A stretch of DNA of 64,000 nt from Selenobaculum gibii (GCF_030273445.1 NZ_CP120678.1:1093501-1157500), one strand, 5' to 3'; shown: positions 26,739 to 37,570, counted from the first letter of the stretch. Numbers and translations are program-made. Notes: generated from the sequence alone by a model not told the origin.

Positions 26739-28011
26739 AAATGGACGGGTAATTGATCCTGTACAACAAATAGATAAAATTACTGATGTGTTGATTGAAG
26801 ACGGGAAAATTGCGAAAATAGGAAGTCGTATTGCAGCGAAAGATGCGGAGGTTTTTGATGCTACGGGGCTCGTAATTGCACCGGGATTAATAGATATGCA
26901 TATTCATTTACGTGAACCAGGGCAAGAGGCAAAAGAGGACGTAGGTTCAGGTACAAGGGCAGCGGCAGCAGGCGGCTTTACAACGGTTGCTTGCATGCCG
27001 AATACGAGACCGGTTGTTGATGCTGCAATTTTAGTAAATGGATTAAAAGAGCGGGTAAGACAAGAAGGTGTTGTAAAAGTTGAAGTGATTGGGGCATTAA
27101 GCAAAGGGCAAGAAGGTAAAGAGTTAGCTGAAATTGGTGATATGGCTGAATGTGGTGCAGTGGCATTTTCTGATGATGGACATTATGTTGCGAATGCAAA
27201 ACTGTTGTTAAATGGGTTAGATTACTTACGAACCTTTGACAAAATTATCATTTCTCATGCGGAGGAGGATTCCTTGGTAGAGGATGGAATCATGAATGAG
27301 AGCCTTCACTCGGCAATGTTGGGAATGAAAGGTCGTCCAACCGTGGCAGAAGATATCGCAGTAGCAAGGGATATTTTATTGGCAGAGTATGCAGATGCAA
27401 AGATTCATATTGCACATATCAGCACAAAAGGGGCAGTTGAATTAGTACGTCAAGCAAAAAAACGTGGGGTGAAAGTTACGGCAGAGGTTACACCACATCA
27501 TCTAACATTAACTGATGATGTAGTAAATAACTTTGATACTTCGACAAAAGTAAATCCTCCATTACGGACGGCTGAACATGTCCAAGCGATGGTGGAAGGA
27601 TTAAAGGATGGAACAATTGATGCGATTGTAACAGATCATTCTCCACATGCTTTTGAAGAAAAAGACCGTGAATATCGCTTTGCACCAAGCGGGTTCCCTG
27701 GTCTAGAGACGGCTTTAGGCGTAATCCTCACATCGCTCTATCATAGCGGAAAATTCTCTCTTCCAGAAATCATCGAAAAAATGTCAAGTAATCCCGCAAA
27801 AGTCTTTAACTTAAACCGAGGCAGTCTCGAAGTTGGCAAAGTGGCAGATGTTGTTATCTTTGATCCAGAACTAGAATGGGCTGTTGATGATAAAAAATTC
27901 TATACACGGGGAACGCACTGTCCATTCGTTGGTAAGACGTTAAAAGGAAAAGCGGTAGCAACAATCGTAAATGGTAAAATTGTGATGAAAAATGGACAAA
28001 TTACTTGTTAA
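26722..28011 (+). CDS. pyrC: Dihydroorotase
   Basis: Closes carbamoyl aspartate to dihydroorotate. The 429-residue class I enzyme has the zinc site GLIDMHIHLREPGQE (near residue 55), further His in ISHAEE, IHIAHIST and TPHHL, and the catalytic Asp in VTDHSPHA. The TTG start at 26722 lies after GGGAGGG inside the end of pyrB, which suggests translational coupling; an in-frame ATG three codons later is possible. carA follows with an SD that begins just after the stop. Confidence 0.94.
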   Translation: MKLMIRNGRVIDPVQQIDKITDVLIEDGKIAKIGSRIAAKDAEVFDATGLVIAPGLIDMHIHLREPGQEAKEDVGSGTRAAAAGGFTTVACMPNTRPVVDAAILVNGLKERVRQEGVVKVEVIGALSKGQEGKELAEIGDMAECGAVAFSDDGHYVANAKLLLNGLDYLRTFDKIIISHAEEDSLVEDGIMNESLHSAMLGMKGRPTVAEDIAVARDILLAEYADAKIHIAHISTKGAVELVRQAKKRGVKVTAEVTPHHLTLTDDVVNNFDTSTKVNPPLRTAEHVQAMVEGLKDGTIDAIVTDHSPHAFEEKDREYRFAPSGFPGLETALGVILTSLYHSGKFSLPEIIEKMSSNPAKVFNLNRGSLEVGKVADVVIFDPELEWAVDDKKFYTRGTHCPFVGKTLKGKAVATIVNGKIVMKNGQITC

Positions 28012-28031
28012 TATATCACGGAGGTGTTAGT

Positions 28032-29096
28032 TTGAAAGGGAAATTAATCTTAGAAGATGGTTCAGTATTTCCAGGAACATTATTAAATGATGTGCAATCG
28101 ACTGGTGAAGTTGTTTTTAATACAGGAATGAGTGGGTATCAAGAGATTCTTACAGATCCATCTTATTGTAGTCAGATTGTTACGTTAACTTATCCGATGA
28201 TTGGAAACTATGGAGTTGCCGATGTTTTTAATCAAGCGCGTAAACCGTTTGTCAATGGATTTGTTATTGGCGAACTTTGTATAAATCCAAGCAACTGGCA
28301 AATCCAAAGTCAATTAAGCGACTTTTTAACAGAAAATAAAATTCCTTGTATTTACGGTGTAGATACAAGAGCAATTACACGAAAAATTCGTTCTGCTGGT
28401 ACGATGAAAGGTGTTATCGTGAAGGAAACTGCAACGCAGCCAGAAATCGATACCTTGTTTAAGGTACCAATTAAACGTGATGTCGTAGCTGAAGTTACGA
28501 CGCCCAATGTATATAAAATGGAGAATAATGGGCCGGATGTTGTGGTGATGGACTTTGGGATAAAACAAAATATCCTTAAAGGGCTTCATAAAATTGGTTG
28601 CAATTTGACGATTGTACCAGCCGATACGACCGCTGAAGAGATTTTAACAATGAATCCAGACGGGATTTTCCTTTCTAATGGTCCCGGAGATCCAAAGGAC
28701 TTGAAAGAAATTATTGGCGAAGTGAAAAAACTGCTTGGCAGAAAGCCTATGTTTGGAATCTGTTTAGGACATCAATTGCTTGCATTAGCACTTGGGGCAG
28801 ATACTTATAAATTGAAATTTGGTCATCGTGGATCAAATCAACCAGTAAAAAATCTTCTCACAGGGCGTGTGCATATTTCCTCACAAAACCATGGGTATGC
28901 AGTTGATGAAAAATCTTTGGCAAATTTACCTGTGCAAGTGACGCACCGTGCTGTAAATGATGGAACGGTCGAGGGGATTCGTCATAATGACTTACCTATT
29001 TTCTCGGTACAATATCACCCAGAAGCATCACCTGGGCCAGATGATAATACCTACTTATTTGATGAATTTTGGACGATGCTAACAAAGGGGGAATAA
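28032..29096 (+). CDS. carA: Carbamoyl-phosphate synthase small (glutaminase) subunit
   Basis: Frees ammonia from glutamine and passes it to CarB. The 354-residue protein has the N-terminal CarA domain (LILEDGSVFPGTLL) and a class I glutaminase domain with Cys in GICLGHQLLALALG and His-Glu in FSVQYHPEASPGP. I chose the TTG at 28032-28034: GGAGGTG is 6-7 bases upstream. Another in-frame start at 28005 would overlap pyrC. carB follows after 3 bases. Confidence 0.94.
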   Translation: MKGKLILEDGSVFPGTLLNDVQSTGEVVFNTGMSGYQEILTDPSYCSQIVTLTYPMIGNYGVADVFNQARKPFVNGFVIGELCINPSNWQIQSQLSDFLTENKIPCIYGVDTRAITRKIRSAGTMKGVIVKETATQPEIDTLFKVPIKRDVVAEVTTPNVYKMENNGPDVVVMDFGIKQNILKGLHKIGCNLTIVPADTTAEEILTMNPDGIFLSNGPGDPKDLKEIIGEVKKLLGRKPMFGICLGHQLLALALGADTYKLKFGHRGSNQPVKNLLTGRVHISSQNHGYAVDEKSLANLPVQVTHRAVNDGTVEGIRHNDLPIFSVQYHPEASPGPDDNTYLFDEFWTMLTKGE

Positions 29097-29099
29097 TCC

Positions 29100-32000
29100 G
29101 TGCCAAAAAAAGAATATTTGCGTAAAGTACTTGTTATCGGTTCAGGGCCTATTATTATTGGGCAGGCAGCAGAATTTGACTATGCGGGAACACAAGCTTG
29201 TCGTGCATTAAAAGAAGAAGGTTTAGAAGTTGTATTGGTAAACAGTAATCCGGCAACGATTATGACAGATGCCAATATTGCAGATAGAGTTTATATAGAA
29301 CCGCTTACACCGGAATTTTTAGAGGAAGTAATCAGCAAAGAAAGACCGGATGGCTTATTGGCTACGTTAGGTGGTCAAGCGGGGTTAAACCTTGCGGTAA
29401 CATTAGCAGAACAAGGTGTGCTGGAAAAATATGAAGTAGAATTATTGGGTACTTCACTTGAGGCAATCAAGAAAGCAGAAGATCGCGAATTATTTAAAGA
29501 AACGATGGAAAAATTGGGTGAGCCAATTCCTGAAAGTACAATTGTTGAGGATGTAGCTTCGGCGGTTGCCTTTGCGAAAAAAATTGGCTATCCGATTATC
29601 GTGCGTCCTGCTTATACAATGGGCGGTACTGGCGGCGGCATTGCCGATAATGAAGAAGATTTAATTGCCATTGTTATTCGTGGATTAAAATATAGTATGA
29701 TTGGGCAAGTATTGATTGAACGCAGTGTTGCAGGCTGGAAAGAAATTGAATACGAGGTAATGCGTGATTCAAATGACAACTGTATCACTGTATGTAATAT
29801 GGAAAACTTTGACCCTGTTGGTGTGCATACTGGTGATAGTATCGTTGTTGCGCCAACCCAGACATTAAGTGATCACGAATTCCAAATGCTTAGAAGCGCT
29901 TCACTTAGAATCATTCGTGAATTAGGAATTGAAGGTGGTTGTAATGCACAATATGCCTTAGACCCAAATAGTGATCGGTACTATGTAATCGAAGTAAATC
30001 CACGTGTAAGTCGTTCTAGTGCACTGGCGTCTAAAGCTACTGGTTACCCAATTGCGAAAGTCGCAAGTAAAATTGCGATCGGGTATCATTTGGATGAAAT
30101 CGTAAATGCAGTTACACAAAAAACGATGGCGTGCTTTGAACCGTCGCTTGATTATTGTGTAGTGAAATTTCCACGTTGGCCATTTGACAAGTTTGTATTT
30201 GCTGACAGAGAACTAGGTACGCAAATGAAAGCAACAGGCGAAGTTATGTCGATTGACCGTTCCTTTGAAGGCGCGATTCTAAAAGCTGTCCGCTCATTGG
30301 AAATCGGTGTGAATCGTTTGCATATGGATGATATGGACAGTTGGTCTGATGCGAAAATCATGGATGCTTTGAAAAATAAAGATGATGAACGTATTTTTGT
30401 TATTGCTGAAGCACTTCGTCGTGAGATTGCAACAGTAGATGAAATTCATACGATTACAAAAATTGATATATGGTTCTTATGGAAAATCTATAATATTGTA
30501 ACGGTAGAAAATCGTATTGCCAAAGAAGAGTTAACGGAAGAATTGATGCTTGCGGCAAAGAAAATTGGTTTAGCTGATCGTTCTATTGCAGAAATCTGCG
30601 GTAAAGATATGATGGAAATCAGAAAGATTCGTAAATCTTTTGACATTCATCCTTGTTATAAAATGGTAGATACGTGCGCGGCTGAATTTGAAGCAGCAAC
30701 GCCATATTATTATTCTACGTATGCACAAGAAGACGAAGTGATTACATCAGATAAGCGAAAAGTGATGGTACTTGGATCAGGGCCAATTCGAATTGGACAA
30801 GGGGTTGAGTTTGATTATTGTTCTGTTCACTCGGTATGGGCGTTGCGTGAAATGGGAATAGAATCTATCATCGTAAATAACAATCCAGAAACGGTAAGTA
30901 CAGATTTTGATACTTCTGATAGACTTTATTTCGAGCCATTAACAGCAGAAGATGTATTAAATATTATTGATAAAGAAAAACCAGAAGGGGTAATCGTTCA
31001 GTTTGGTGGACAGACAGCGATTAACTTAGCGGGTGCTTTAGCAAAAGCTGGTGTAAAAGTATTTGGTACCTCAGTAGATGATATCGATAGGGCGGAAGAT
31101 CGTGAACGTTTTGATGAACTATTAGAAAACAGCGGTATTCCACGGCCGAAAGGTGTAAGTGTAACTACTCCGGATGATGCGATTGTTGCAGCGAATGAGA
31201 TTGGATATCCAGTAGTAGTACGTCCATCTTATGTACTTGGTGGAAGAGCAATGGAGATTGTTTATAACGAAGAAGAATTGCGGGATTATATGGGACGTGC
31301 AGTAAAAGTAACACCCGAGCATCCTGTATTAGTTGACCGTTATATGCAAGGTACGGAAGTTGAGGTCGATGCGATCTCCGATGGAACTGATGTAATGATT
31401 CCAGGCATTATGGAACATATTGAACGTGCTGGTGTACATTCTGGTGATAGTATTGCGGTATATCCACCACAAACATTATCGGCAAAAATAATTTTCACTA
31501 TTATTGACTACACAAAACGCTTAGCTACGGGGTTGAATGTAAAAGGATTACTTAACATTCAATATGTAGTAATGGATGACAAAGTGTATGTAATCGAAGT
31601 AAATCCCCGTTCTAGCCGTACGATTCCATTCCTAAGTAAAGTCACTGATGTAAAAATGGTGAATGTAGCAACGCGTGTTGCTATGGGGCAAACATTAAAA
31701 TCTATGGGGTACAAAACGGGTTTATTGCCAGAGAAACCACATATTGCAGTAAAAGCCCCTGTATTCTCTTTTGCTAAAATGCAAGATGTAGATATTTCAC
31801 TTGGACCTGAAATGAAGTCTACTGGGGAAGTTATGGGGATTGATTACCATTATGCGAGAGCCTTATATAAAGCGATTACTGGCGCTGGTATGAACATCCC
31901 AACACAAGGTACGATTTTGTTCACGGTTGCTAATAAGGACAAAGAGGAAGTAAAACAATTAGCAAAAGCGTTTGCTGACTTAGGTTTCCAACTTGTTGCA

Positions 32001-32324
32001 ACGGCAGGTACTGCGAAAACAATTAATGAATTAGGCATTAATGTAGAAGTTGTAAATAAAGTACATGAAAATAAACCGGATATTATCAAAATGATTAAAA
32101 CTGGTAAAATTAATATGGTTATCAATACCTTAACGCAAGGTCGTGGCTCTGAACGTGATGGATTTAAAATTCGTCGTGCAACGGTAGAACATGCGATTCC
32201 ATGCTTAACCTCTATGGATACAGCTTGGGAAGTATTAAGAGTTTTAGACTTTATGCGTGAACGTCGCCTTGTATATACACTAGCATTACAAGATTATGTT
32301 GGTGGAGGGGATTCTCTTGCCTAA
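29100..32324 (+). CDS. carB: Carbamoyl-phosphate synthase large subunit
   Basis: A 1074-residue ligase that makes carbamoyl phosphate from bicarbonate, ammonia and two ATP. Two homologous ATP-grasp halves are seen, opening with [19 protein letters not shown] and [19 protein letters not shown]. An MGS-like allosteric domain at about 935-1074 ([19 protein letters not shown]) is the usual target of UMP or ornithine. The GTG start has AAGGGGG upstream. The end overlaps pyrK by 8 bases. Since it is inside the pyr operon it should follow pyrimidine control, although carbamoyl phosphate also feeds arginine. Confidence 0.96.
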   Translation: MPKKEYLRKVLVIGSGPIIIGQAAEFDYAGTQACRALKEEGLEVVLVNSNPATIMTDANIADRVYIEPLTPEFLEEVISKERPDGLLATLGGQAGLNLAVTLAEQGVLEKYEVELLGTSLEAIKKAEDRELFKETMEKLGEPIPESTIVEDVASAVAFAKKIGYPIIVRPAYTMGGTGGGIADNEEDLIAIVIRGLKYSMIGQVLIERSVAGWKEIEYEVMRDSNDNCITVCNMENFDPVGVHTGDSIVVAPTQTLSDHEFQMLRSASLRIIRELGIEGGCNAQYALDPNSDRYYVIEVNPRVSRSSALASKATGYPIAKVASKIAIGYHLDEIVNAVTQKTMACFEPSLDYCVVKFPRWPFDKFVFADRELGTQMKATGEVMSIDRSFEGAILKAVRSLEIGVNRLHMDDMDSWSDAKIMDALKNKDDERIFVIAEALRREIATVDEIHTITKIDIWFLWKIYNIVTVENRIAKEELTEELMLAAKKIGLADRSIAEICGKDMMEIRKIRKSFDIHPCYKMVDTCAAEFEAATPYYYSTYAQEDEVITSDKRKVMVLGSGPIRIGQGVEFDYCSVHSVWALREMGIESIIVNNNPETVSTDFDTSDRLYFEPLTAEDVLNIIDKEKPEGVIVQFGGQTAINLAGALAKAGVKVFGTSVDDIDRAEDRERFDELLENSGIPRPKGVSVTTPDDAIVAANEIGYPVVVRPSYVLGGRAMEIVYNEEELRDYMGRAVKVTPEHPVLVDRYMQGTEVEVDAISDGTDVMIPGIMEHIERAGVHSGDSIAVYPPQTLSAKIIFTIIDYTKRLATGLNVKGLLNIQYVVMDDKVYVIEVNPRSSRTIPFLSKVTDVKMVNVATRVAMGQTLKSMGYKTGLLPEKPHIAVKAPVFSFAKMQDVDISLGPEMKSTGEVMGIDYHYARALYKAITGAGMNIPTQGTILFTVANKDKEEVKQLAKAFADLGFQLVATAGTAKTINELGINVEVVNKVHENKPDIIKMIKTGKINMVINTLTQGRGSERDGFKIRRATVEHAIPCLTSMDTAWEVLRVLDFMRERRLVYTLALQDYVGGGDSLA

Positions 32325-33078
32325 ATATGCAATTGATGGTGAGATTTTAACTAATGCATTTATTTCTGATGGTGTAAAAGAAGTTGTGATTTCTGTCCCT
32401 GAGATTGCACGGCAGTCGAAAGCTGGACAATTTGTTCATCTTAAAATTGCCCAGACGGAATTACTGCGCCGACCAATTAGTATTTCAGATGTAGATGATA
32501 AAGCTGGTACTTTGCATTTGATTTATCGAATTGTTGGCAAAGGGACAAAGATGCTGTCAACTTTGCGAAAAGGTGATATTGTTAATTGCCTTGGACCTTT
32601 AGGTAATGGCTTTGATTTGAATTGTCAGCGCCCACTTTTAGTGGGCGGTGGCATGGGAATCGCGCCTCTTATTTATTTGGCAAAACAATTTAATCCTCAA
32701 AGTACATCTATTTTACTTGGTGGGAAAAATACGGTAGAAATGTTTTGGAAAGATTGCTTTAAGAAGTTAGCTCAGCAAATTTATGTTACGACGGATGATG
32801 GCTCTATTGGTTTTAAAGGGTTTACGGTAGATTTACTTCCGGAATTGCTTAGGGAAAATGAATATGATCGTATTTATGTTTGTGGTCCGCATATCATGAT
32901 GGAAGGCGTAGCAAAAATTGCAAAACAGAGTAATATTCCTTGTCAGGTTTCTTTAGAAAAATATATGGCATGTGGAATTGGCGCATGTCTTTCATGTACG
33001 TGTGAAAGTAAAAATGGTGGAAAGCGTAAAAAGGTATGTACAGATGGACCTGTATTTTGGGCTGAGGAGGTATTGTGA
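32317..33078 (+). CDS. pyrK: Dihydroorotate dehydrogenase B, electron-transfer subunit
   Basis: The FAD and 2Fe-2S subunit that moves electrons from PyrD to NAD+. The 253-residue protein has the FAD-binding RRPISISD, the NAD site [15 protein letters not shown] and a C-terminal Cys cluster in [16 protein letters not shown] with a further Cys in KKVCTDGP. The TTG start at 32317 has GGAGGGG 6 bases upstream; the ATG at 32296 lies too far into carB and lacks a site. It overlaps carB at its start and pyrD at its end (TGATG). Confidence 0.93.
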   Translation: MPKYAIDGEILTNAFISDGVKEVVISVPEIARQSKAGQFVHLKIAQTELLRRPISISDVDDKAGTLHLIYRIVGKGTKMLSTLRKGDIVNCLGPLGNGFDLNCQRPLLVGGGMGIAPLIYLAKQFNPQSTSILLGGKNTVEMFWKDCFKKLAQQIYVTTDDGSIGFKGFTVDLLPELLRENEYDRIYVCGPHIMMEGVAKIAKQSNIPCQVSLEKYMACGIGACLSCTCESKNGGKRKKVCTDGPVFWAEEVL

Positions 33079-34001
33079 TGAAGCAGAAAGATATGCTCAC
33101 AGTTGAAATTGCAGGAATAAAGATGAAAACGCCTGTGATGACAGGTTCAGGAACCTTTGGTTTTGGTGAAGAATATGCGGATTTTCTTGACTTAAATGAA
33201 ATCGGGGCAATTGTAGTAAAAGGAACGACTTTGTTGCCACGAAGTGGAAATCCAGGTGTACGCATTGCGGAAACACCTAGTGGAATGCTAAATTGCATCG
33301 GTTTAGAAAACCCGGGTGTAGACTATTTTTTAAGTGATATTTTACCTCGAATAAAACAATATCGTGCGCCAATTATTGTGAATATGTCTGGAAGTAGCGT
33401 TGAAGAATATGGTGTACTTGCGAAACGTCTTGATGTAGATGGTGTAGCTGCTGTTGAGCTTAATATATCTTGTCCTAATGTAAGAGAAGGCGGAATCGCT
33501 TTTGGAACAAATAGGGATAGTGCGACTGCGGTCGTTCGTGAAGTAAAAGCAAATACCAAAAAGCCTGTAATCGTGAAATTATCGCCGAATGTTACTGATA
33601 TTGTTGATATGGCGTTAGCCGTTGAAGCGGCTGGTGCAGATGCAATTTCCATGATTAATACGTTGATTGGAATGGCGATTGATATTAAAATGCAAAGACC
33701 TATTTTAGGCAATGTAATTGGTGGTTTATCTGGACCAGCTGTTAAACCTGTAGCTTTGCGGATGGTATGGCAAGTTTCACAAGCAGTAAAAATACCGATT
33801 ATCGGTATGGGCGGGATTGCAAGTAGTGAAGATGCAATTGAGTTTTTGTTAGCTGGTGCAAGTGCAGTGGCGGTAGGAACTGCAAATTTTGTGAATCCAG
33901 CGATTGCAAAAGAAGTTGCAGATGGTATTCAAGAATACTTAAAAGATCATCAATTGTCCAATGTAAAGGAACTTGTTGGACAGTTAAAGGTAAATAAATA
34001 A
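33078..34001 (+). CDS. pyrD: Dihydroorotate dehydrogenase B, catalytic subunit
   Basis: Oxidises dihydroorotate to orotate with FMN, coupled through PyrK to NAD+. The 307-residue class 1B enzyme shows [25 protein letters not shown] with the catalytic Cys, [11 protein letters not shown], and the FMN phosphate site [11 protein letters not shown]. The ATG at 33078 has AGGAGG 8 bases upstream; a GTG one codon earlier is also possible. This NAD-linked type suits an anaerobe. Confidence 0.94.
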   Translation: MKQKDMLTVEIAGIKMKTPVMTGSGTFGFGEEYADFLDLNEIGAIVVKGTTLLPRSGNPGVRIAETPSGMLNCIGLENPGVDYFLSDILPRIKQYRAPIIVNMSGSSVEEYGVLAKRLDVDGVAAVELNISCPNVREGGIAFGTNRDSATAVVREVKANTKKPVIVKLSPNVTDIVDMALAVEAAGADAISMINTLIGMAIDIKMQRPILGNVIGGLSGPAVKPVALRMVWQVSQAVKIPIIGMGGIASSEDAIEFLLAGASAVAVGTANFVNPAIAKEVADGIQEYLKDHQLSNVKELVGQLKVNK

Positions 34002-34017
34002 AATATGGAGGTTTGCG

Positions 34018-34734
34018 ATGGCAGATCATAGATTAATTGTAGCCTTAGACTTTCATAATATGGATAAAGTTAAAGCGCTTGTCACGGAACTAGGGGACAG
34101 TGTGATCTATTATAAGGTTGGTATGGAGCTGTTTTATAGTGTGGGAACGGAAGTGATTGCGTATTTACGCGAGCAAAAAAAAGAAATTTTTCTTGATTTA
34201 AAGCTACATGATATTCCCAATACGACGGCTCAAGGCTTGGCTTCATTGATGAAACTTGGCGTTACTATGCTGAATGTACATGCAACAGGCGGGTATACAA
34301 TGATGAAAACCGCTGTAGAAAATTTAGAAAAACAAGCGTCTACCTTAAATACACCAAGACCAAAGCTGATCGCTGTAACTATTTTAACGAGTATGAATGA
34401 AACTGATTGGCAAGGTTTAGGTCAGACAATGAAAATTCAGGAACAAGTGGTGCGATTGGCTAAGCTTACCAAAGAGGCTGGGTTAGATGGTGTAGTGGCA
34501 TCGCCCCGTGAAGCTGCATTGATTCGTCAGGCTTGTGGAGATGATTTTCTTATTGTTACTCCAGGTGTTCGTCCTGTTGGTGCAGCGGTCAATGATCAAA
34601 GTCGTATTGCTACGCCAGCAAGTGCATTAGAAAATGGTGCGAGTCATCTCGTTGTGGGGCGCCCAATTACAGCGGCTGATGATCCGAAAGCAGCGGCGCA
34701 AAAAATAATTGCAGAAATGGAGACGATACAATGA
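34018..34734 (+). CDS. pyrF: Orotidine 5'-phosphate decarboxylase
   Basis: The last step to UMP. The 238-residue TIM-barrel enzyme shows LIVALDFHNMD, YYKVGMELF and the catalytic DLKLHDIPNTT with its Asp-Lys-Asp set, followed by VTPGVRPVGAA and VVGRPITAADDP. GGAGG precedes the ATG. Its end overlaps pyrE by 4 bases (ATGA). Confidence 0.95.
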   Translation: MADHRLIVALDFHNMDKVKALVTELGDSVIYYKVGMELFYSVGTEVIAYLREQKKEIFLDLKLHDIPNTTAQGLASLMKLGVTMLNVHATGGYTMMKTAVENLEKQASTLNTPRPKLIAVTILTSMNETDWQGLGQTMKIQEQVVRLAKLTKEAGLDGVVASPREAALIRQACGDDFLIVTPGVRPVGAAVNDQSRIATPASALENGASHLVVGRPITAADDPKAAAQKIIAEMETIQ

Positions 34735-35312
34735 CGGAAGCAGAAGTAAAAGAACTTTTTATCCAAACTGGGGCGATTATGGAAGGCCATTTTCTTTTAA
34801 CGTCAGGATTACATAGTCCGATGTACGTTGAAAAGTTTCAAGTATTACAACATCCAAAGCATACGGAAAGTTTATGTAAGGCGTTAGCTGATAAATTTGC
34901 CGATCAAAACATAGAGGTAGTAGTTGGGCCTGTAACAGGAGGTATTTTACTTGCACATGAGGTAGGAAAAGCTTTAGGAACAAGAGCGATTTTTACTGAA
35001 CGTGAAGATGGGAAAATGACGTTTCGCCGTGGATTTAAATTGGCAAAGGGTGAAAGAGTCTTAATTGTTGAAGATATCGTAACAACAGGTGGTTCGGTAA
35101 AAGAGGTTGTTGATGCGGTAAAAGCGCAAGGTGGTATTCCTGTCGGAATCGGTATGCTTGTAAATCGCAGTGGTGGTAAAGTTGATTTTGGTGGGGTGCC
35201 ATACCAAGCGCTATTAAACTTAACAGTAACTACTTACAAACCAGAAGCATGTCCATTATGCCAGGCTGGAGAGCCAATGACAAAACGTGGTAGCCGTAAT
35301 TTAAATAAATAA
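34731..35312 (+). CDS. pyrE: Orotate phosphoribosyltransferase
   Basis: Attaches orotate to PRPP to give OMP. The 193-residue protein has the PRPP loop RVLIVEDIVTTGGSVKE, VVGPVTGGILLAHEVG and the flexible-loop region FTEREDGKMTFRRGF. It is closer to the class with a C-terminal Cys pair (EACPLCQAGEP), perhaps a metal site. It is the last gene of the pyr operon; a terminator follows at once. Confidence 0.95.
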   Translation: MTEAEVKELFIQTGAIMEGHFLLTSGLHSPMYVEKFQVLQHPKHTESLCKALADKFADQNIEVVVGPVTGGILLAHEVGKALGTRAIFTEREDGKMTFRRGFKLAKGERVLIVEDIVTTGGSVKEVVDAVKAQGGIPVGIGMLVNRSGGKVDFGGVPYQALLNLTVTTYKPEACPLCQAGEPMTKRGSRNLNK

Positions 35313-35318
35313 TTTATT

Positions 35319-35361
35319 TTTGTGCATAGGAATATTATGATTGTTTCTATGCACAAATTTA
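35319..35361 (+). terminator. Terminator of the pyr operon
   Basis: An 11-bp perfect stem, TTTGTGCATAG (35319-35329) with CTATGCACAAA (35347-35357), is followed by TTTATTTAA. It begins just after the pyrE stop. Confidence 0.82.
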
Positions 35362-35514
35362 TTTAATATATAATTTTAGTATTTATAATAGAGCAGGTAG
35401 AGTAAATTCTCGTTTGTGTATTTTTCTTTAGGTAAATTTGTTTTATATAAAAGTAATTGACAATTAGATATATTTAGTTTAAAATATTTAATTGTCAGGC
35501 TGATTATATAGTGT

Positions 35515-35591
35515 GGCCCGGTAGTTTAGTTGGTTAGAATGCCGCCCTGTCACGGCGGAGGTCAGGGGTTCAAGTCCCCTTCGGGTCGCCA
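35515..35591 (+). tRNA. tRNA-Asp (GTC)
   Basis: A full 77-base cloverleaf with encoded CCA. The anticodon stem CCGCC/GGCGG frames GTC at 35549-35551. The acceptor GGCCCGG pairs with TCGGGTC (two G-T pairs), and the T-arm has GGTTCAAGTCC. Confidence 0.96.
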
Positions 35592-35596
35592 TTTAT

Positions 35597-35671
35597 GCGG
35601 AAATAGCTCAGTGGTAGAGCATCGCCTTGCCAAGGCGAGGGTCGCGAGTTCGAATCTCGTTTTCCGCTCCA
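35597..35671 (+). tRNA. tRNA-Gly (GCC)
   Basis: A 75-base cloverleaf with encoded CCA. Acceptor GCGGAAA pairs with TTTCCGC, the anticodon stem TCGCC/GGCGA frames GCC, and the T-loop is GTTCGAATC. It lies 5 bases after tRNA-Asp. Confidence 0.96.
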
Positions 35672-35682
35672 AAAGTACATAT

Positions 35683-35758
35683 AGGGGTATAGCTCAATTG
35701 GTAGAGTAGTGGTCTCCAAAACCATTGGTTGAGGGTTCAAGTCCTTCTGCCCCTGCCA
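35683..35758 (+). tRNA. tRNA-Trp (CCA)
   Basis: A 76-base cloverleaf with encoded 3' CCA. Acceptor AGGGGTA pairs with TGCCCCT, and the anticodon CCA is at 35716-35718 in the stem TGGTC/AACCA. It is the last of the three-tRNA cluster. Confidence 0.95.
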
Positions 35759-35769
35759 GACTAAATCTT

Positions 35770-35797
35770 AAGAATTCCGTAAGGAATTCTTTTTTTA
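35770..35797 (+). terminator. Terminator of the tRNA cluster
   Basis: A perfect 9-bp stem, AAGAATTCC (35770-35778) with GGAATTCTT (35783-35791), then TTTTTT. Confidence 0.88.
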
Positions 35798-35921
35798 TAT
35801 TCAAATGAAAGATTTCGATGAATAAAATCTCTTTACAAGATAAAAAATATTTGATATATTAATACTCATAAAACCGATTGTTTTAGTCGGAAATAAAAAG
35901 TGATAACAGGAGAGATGGTTT

Positions 35922-36344
35922 GTGAAGTTATCAACGAAAGGGCGCTATGGTGTAGCTGCAATGTATGAGCTTGCTCTGCATTATGGTGAAGGTCCAATTT
36001 CATTGAAAAGTATTGCGCAAAAACAAGGAATTTCTGAGCATTATTTAGAACAATTGATTTGTACTTTGCGCAACTCTGGTTATGTAACGAGTATTCGTGG
36101 TGCTCAGGGTGGATATATTTTAGCAAAAGATCCTAAAGGTATTACCGTTGGTGATATTATCACTGCAATGGAGGGTCCGATTGCTCTTGTTGATTGTTTG
36201 CTTACAGATGCAGAAGATAATCGTTATTGTAAAAAGGCTGGAGCTTGTGTTACACGTGGTGTATGGGCAAAGGTTTGCGATAGCATTAATGAAGTTTTGA
36301 ATTCCATCACATTAGCGGATTTATGCCGTGAAGAAAAGAAATAA
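35922..36344 (+). CDS. Rrf2-family transcription regulator (IscR/CymR-like)
   Basis: A 140-residue winged-helix DNA-binding protein that probably controls the Fe-S/cysteine genes after it. The wHTH spans about 1-65 (KLSTKGRYGVAAMYELA, IAQKQGISEHYLEQL, IRGAQGGYILA). Cys92, Cys103 and Cys109 can bind an Fe-S cluster as in IscR, though the spacing differs from E. coli IscR; Bacillus CymR lacks these Cys. The GTG start has GGAGAG upstream. nifS follows after 13 bases, and the gene order Rrf2-desulfurase-mnmA is common in Firmicutes. Confidence 0.88.
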   Translation: MKLSTKGRYGVAAMYELALHYGEGPISLKSIAQKQGISEHYLEQLICTLRNSGYVTSIRGAQGGYILAKDPKGITVGDIITAMEGPIALVDCLLTDAEDNRYCKKAGACVTRGVWAKVCDSINEVLNSITLADLCREEKK

Positions 36345-36357
36345 GGAGATGGCTCTA

Positions 36358-37545
36358 ATGAGAAAAATTTATTTTGACCATGCAGCAACGACTCCAACGG
36401 ATGAAAGTGTTGCTAAGGCAATGATTGAATATATGACAACGAAGTTTGGAAACCCTTCTAGTGTTCATGCCTTTGGGCGTGAAGTACGCAAAGAGGTAAC
36501 TGAAGCGCGTGAAGCAGTTGCTGATTTAATTGGTGCAGCAAATAGTAATGAAATATTTTTTACAAGTGGTGGAAGTGAAAGTGATAACTTTGCTTTAAAA
36601 GGAATTGCATTTGCAAACCAAAGACGCGGGAATCATATTATTACTTCGCAAATTGAACATCATGCGGTTTTGCATACTTGCCAATGGCTGGAAAAACATG
36701 GATTTGAAGTTACCTATTTACCAGTGGATGAATACGGCATGGTTCGTTTAGAAGATGTAAAAGCAGCAATTACCGAAAAGACGATTTTAATTAGCATAAT
36801 GTTTGCCAATAATGAGGTTGGTACGATTGAACCAATCAAAGAAATTGGTGCGATTGCAAAAGAAAAAGGGATTTATTTTCATACGGATGCGGTACAAGCT
36901 GTGGCAAATGTACCAATTCATGTACAGGAGATGAATATTGATTTATTATCTTTGTCTGGACATAAATTTTATGGGCCGAAAGGAATCGGTGCACTTTATA
37001 TTAGACGTGGCGTGAAAATCGAAGCGGTTCAAATGGGTGGGGCGCAAGAGCGAAACTTACGTGCCGGAACAGAAAATGTGCCAGCGATTGTTGGCTTAGG
37101 AATTGCGGCGCGTAATGCAAAACGCGATTTAGAAGAAAAAGCGGCGCGGTTAGCAAGCTTGCGTGATAAATTGATTCAGGGAATTCAAGAAAAAATTACA
37201 AATGTAAAATTAAATGGACATCCAACAAAACGCTTACCGGGTAACGTGAACTTAAGTTTTCGTTTTATCGAGGGTGAAGCATTGCTATTGAATTTGGATA
37301 TGAAAGGGATAGCAGCTTCAAGTGGGTCTGCTTGCACATCGGGGTCGTTAGATCCATCCCATGTTTTATTAGCACTAGGGCTGACTCATGAAACAGCGCA
37401 TGGCTCACTTCGTATAACTTTAGGGAAAATGAATACGGAAGAAGATATTGATTACACTTTGGAGGTTTTACCTGAAATTGTGAATAGACTTCGTAGTATG
37501 TCGATGCTTTGTGAAGAAAACTCTGAAGGTTTAATGAAAAAATAA
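36358..37545 (+). CDS. Cysteine desulfurase (NifS/IscS type)
   Basis: Takes sulfur from cysteine, leaving alanine, for IscU and MnmA. The 395-residue PLP enzyme has FDHAATTPTDESV, TSGGSESDNFALKG, the PLP-binding Lys in SLSGHKFYGPKG (near residue 203) and the active Cys in GSACTSGSLDPSHV (near 325), which is the long-loop group I pattern. I start it at the ATG 36358, the first with proper spacing from AAGGAG (36342-36347); in-frame starts upstream fall inside the regulator gene. Confidence 0.94.
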   Translation: MRKIYFDHAATTPTDESVAKAMIEYMTTKFGNPSSVHAFGREVRKEVTEAREAVADLIGAANSNEIFFTSGGSESDNFALKGIAFANQRRGNHIITSQIEHHAVLHTCQWLEKHGFEVTYLPVDEYGMVRLEDVKAAITEKTILISIMFANNEVGTIEPIKEIGAIAKEKGIYFHTDAVQAVANVPIHVQEMNIDLLSLSGHKFYGPKGIGALYIRRGVKIEAVQMGGAQERNLRAGTENVPAIVGLGIAARNAKRDLEEKAARLASLRDKLIQGIQEKITNVKLNGHPTKRLPGNVNLSFRFIEGEALLLNLDMKGIAASSGSACTSGSLDPSHVLLALGLTHETAHGSLRITLGKMNTEEDIDYTLEVLPEIVNRLRSMSMLCEENSEGLMKK

Positions 37546-37570
37546 AAAAAGATTAGAAGAGGTGTTAGTT

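Noticed and set aside
35362-35514. Possible gene between pyrE and the tRNA cluster
   Set aside because: The stretch is AT-rich with no open frame and no binding site; it most likely holds only the tRNA promoter.
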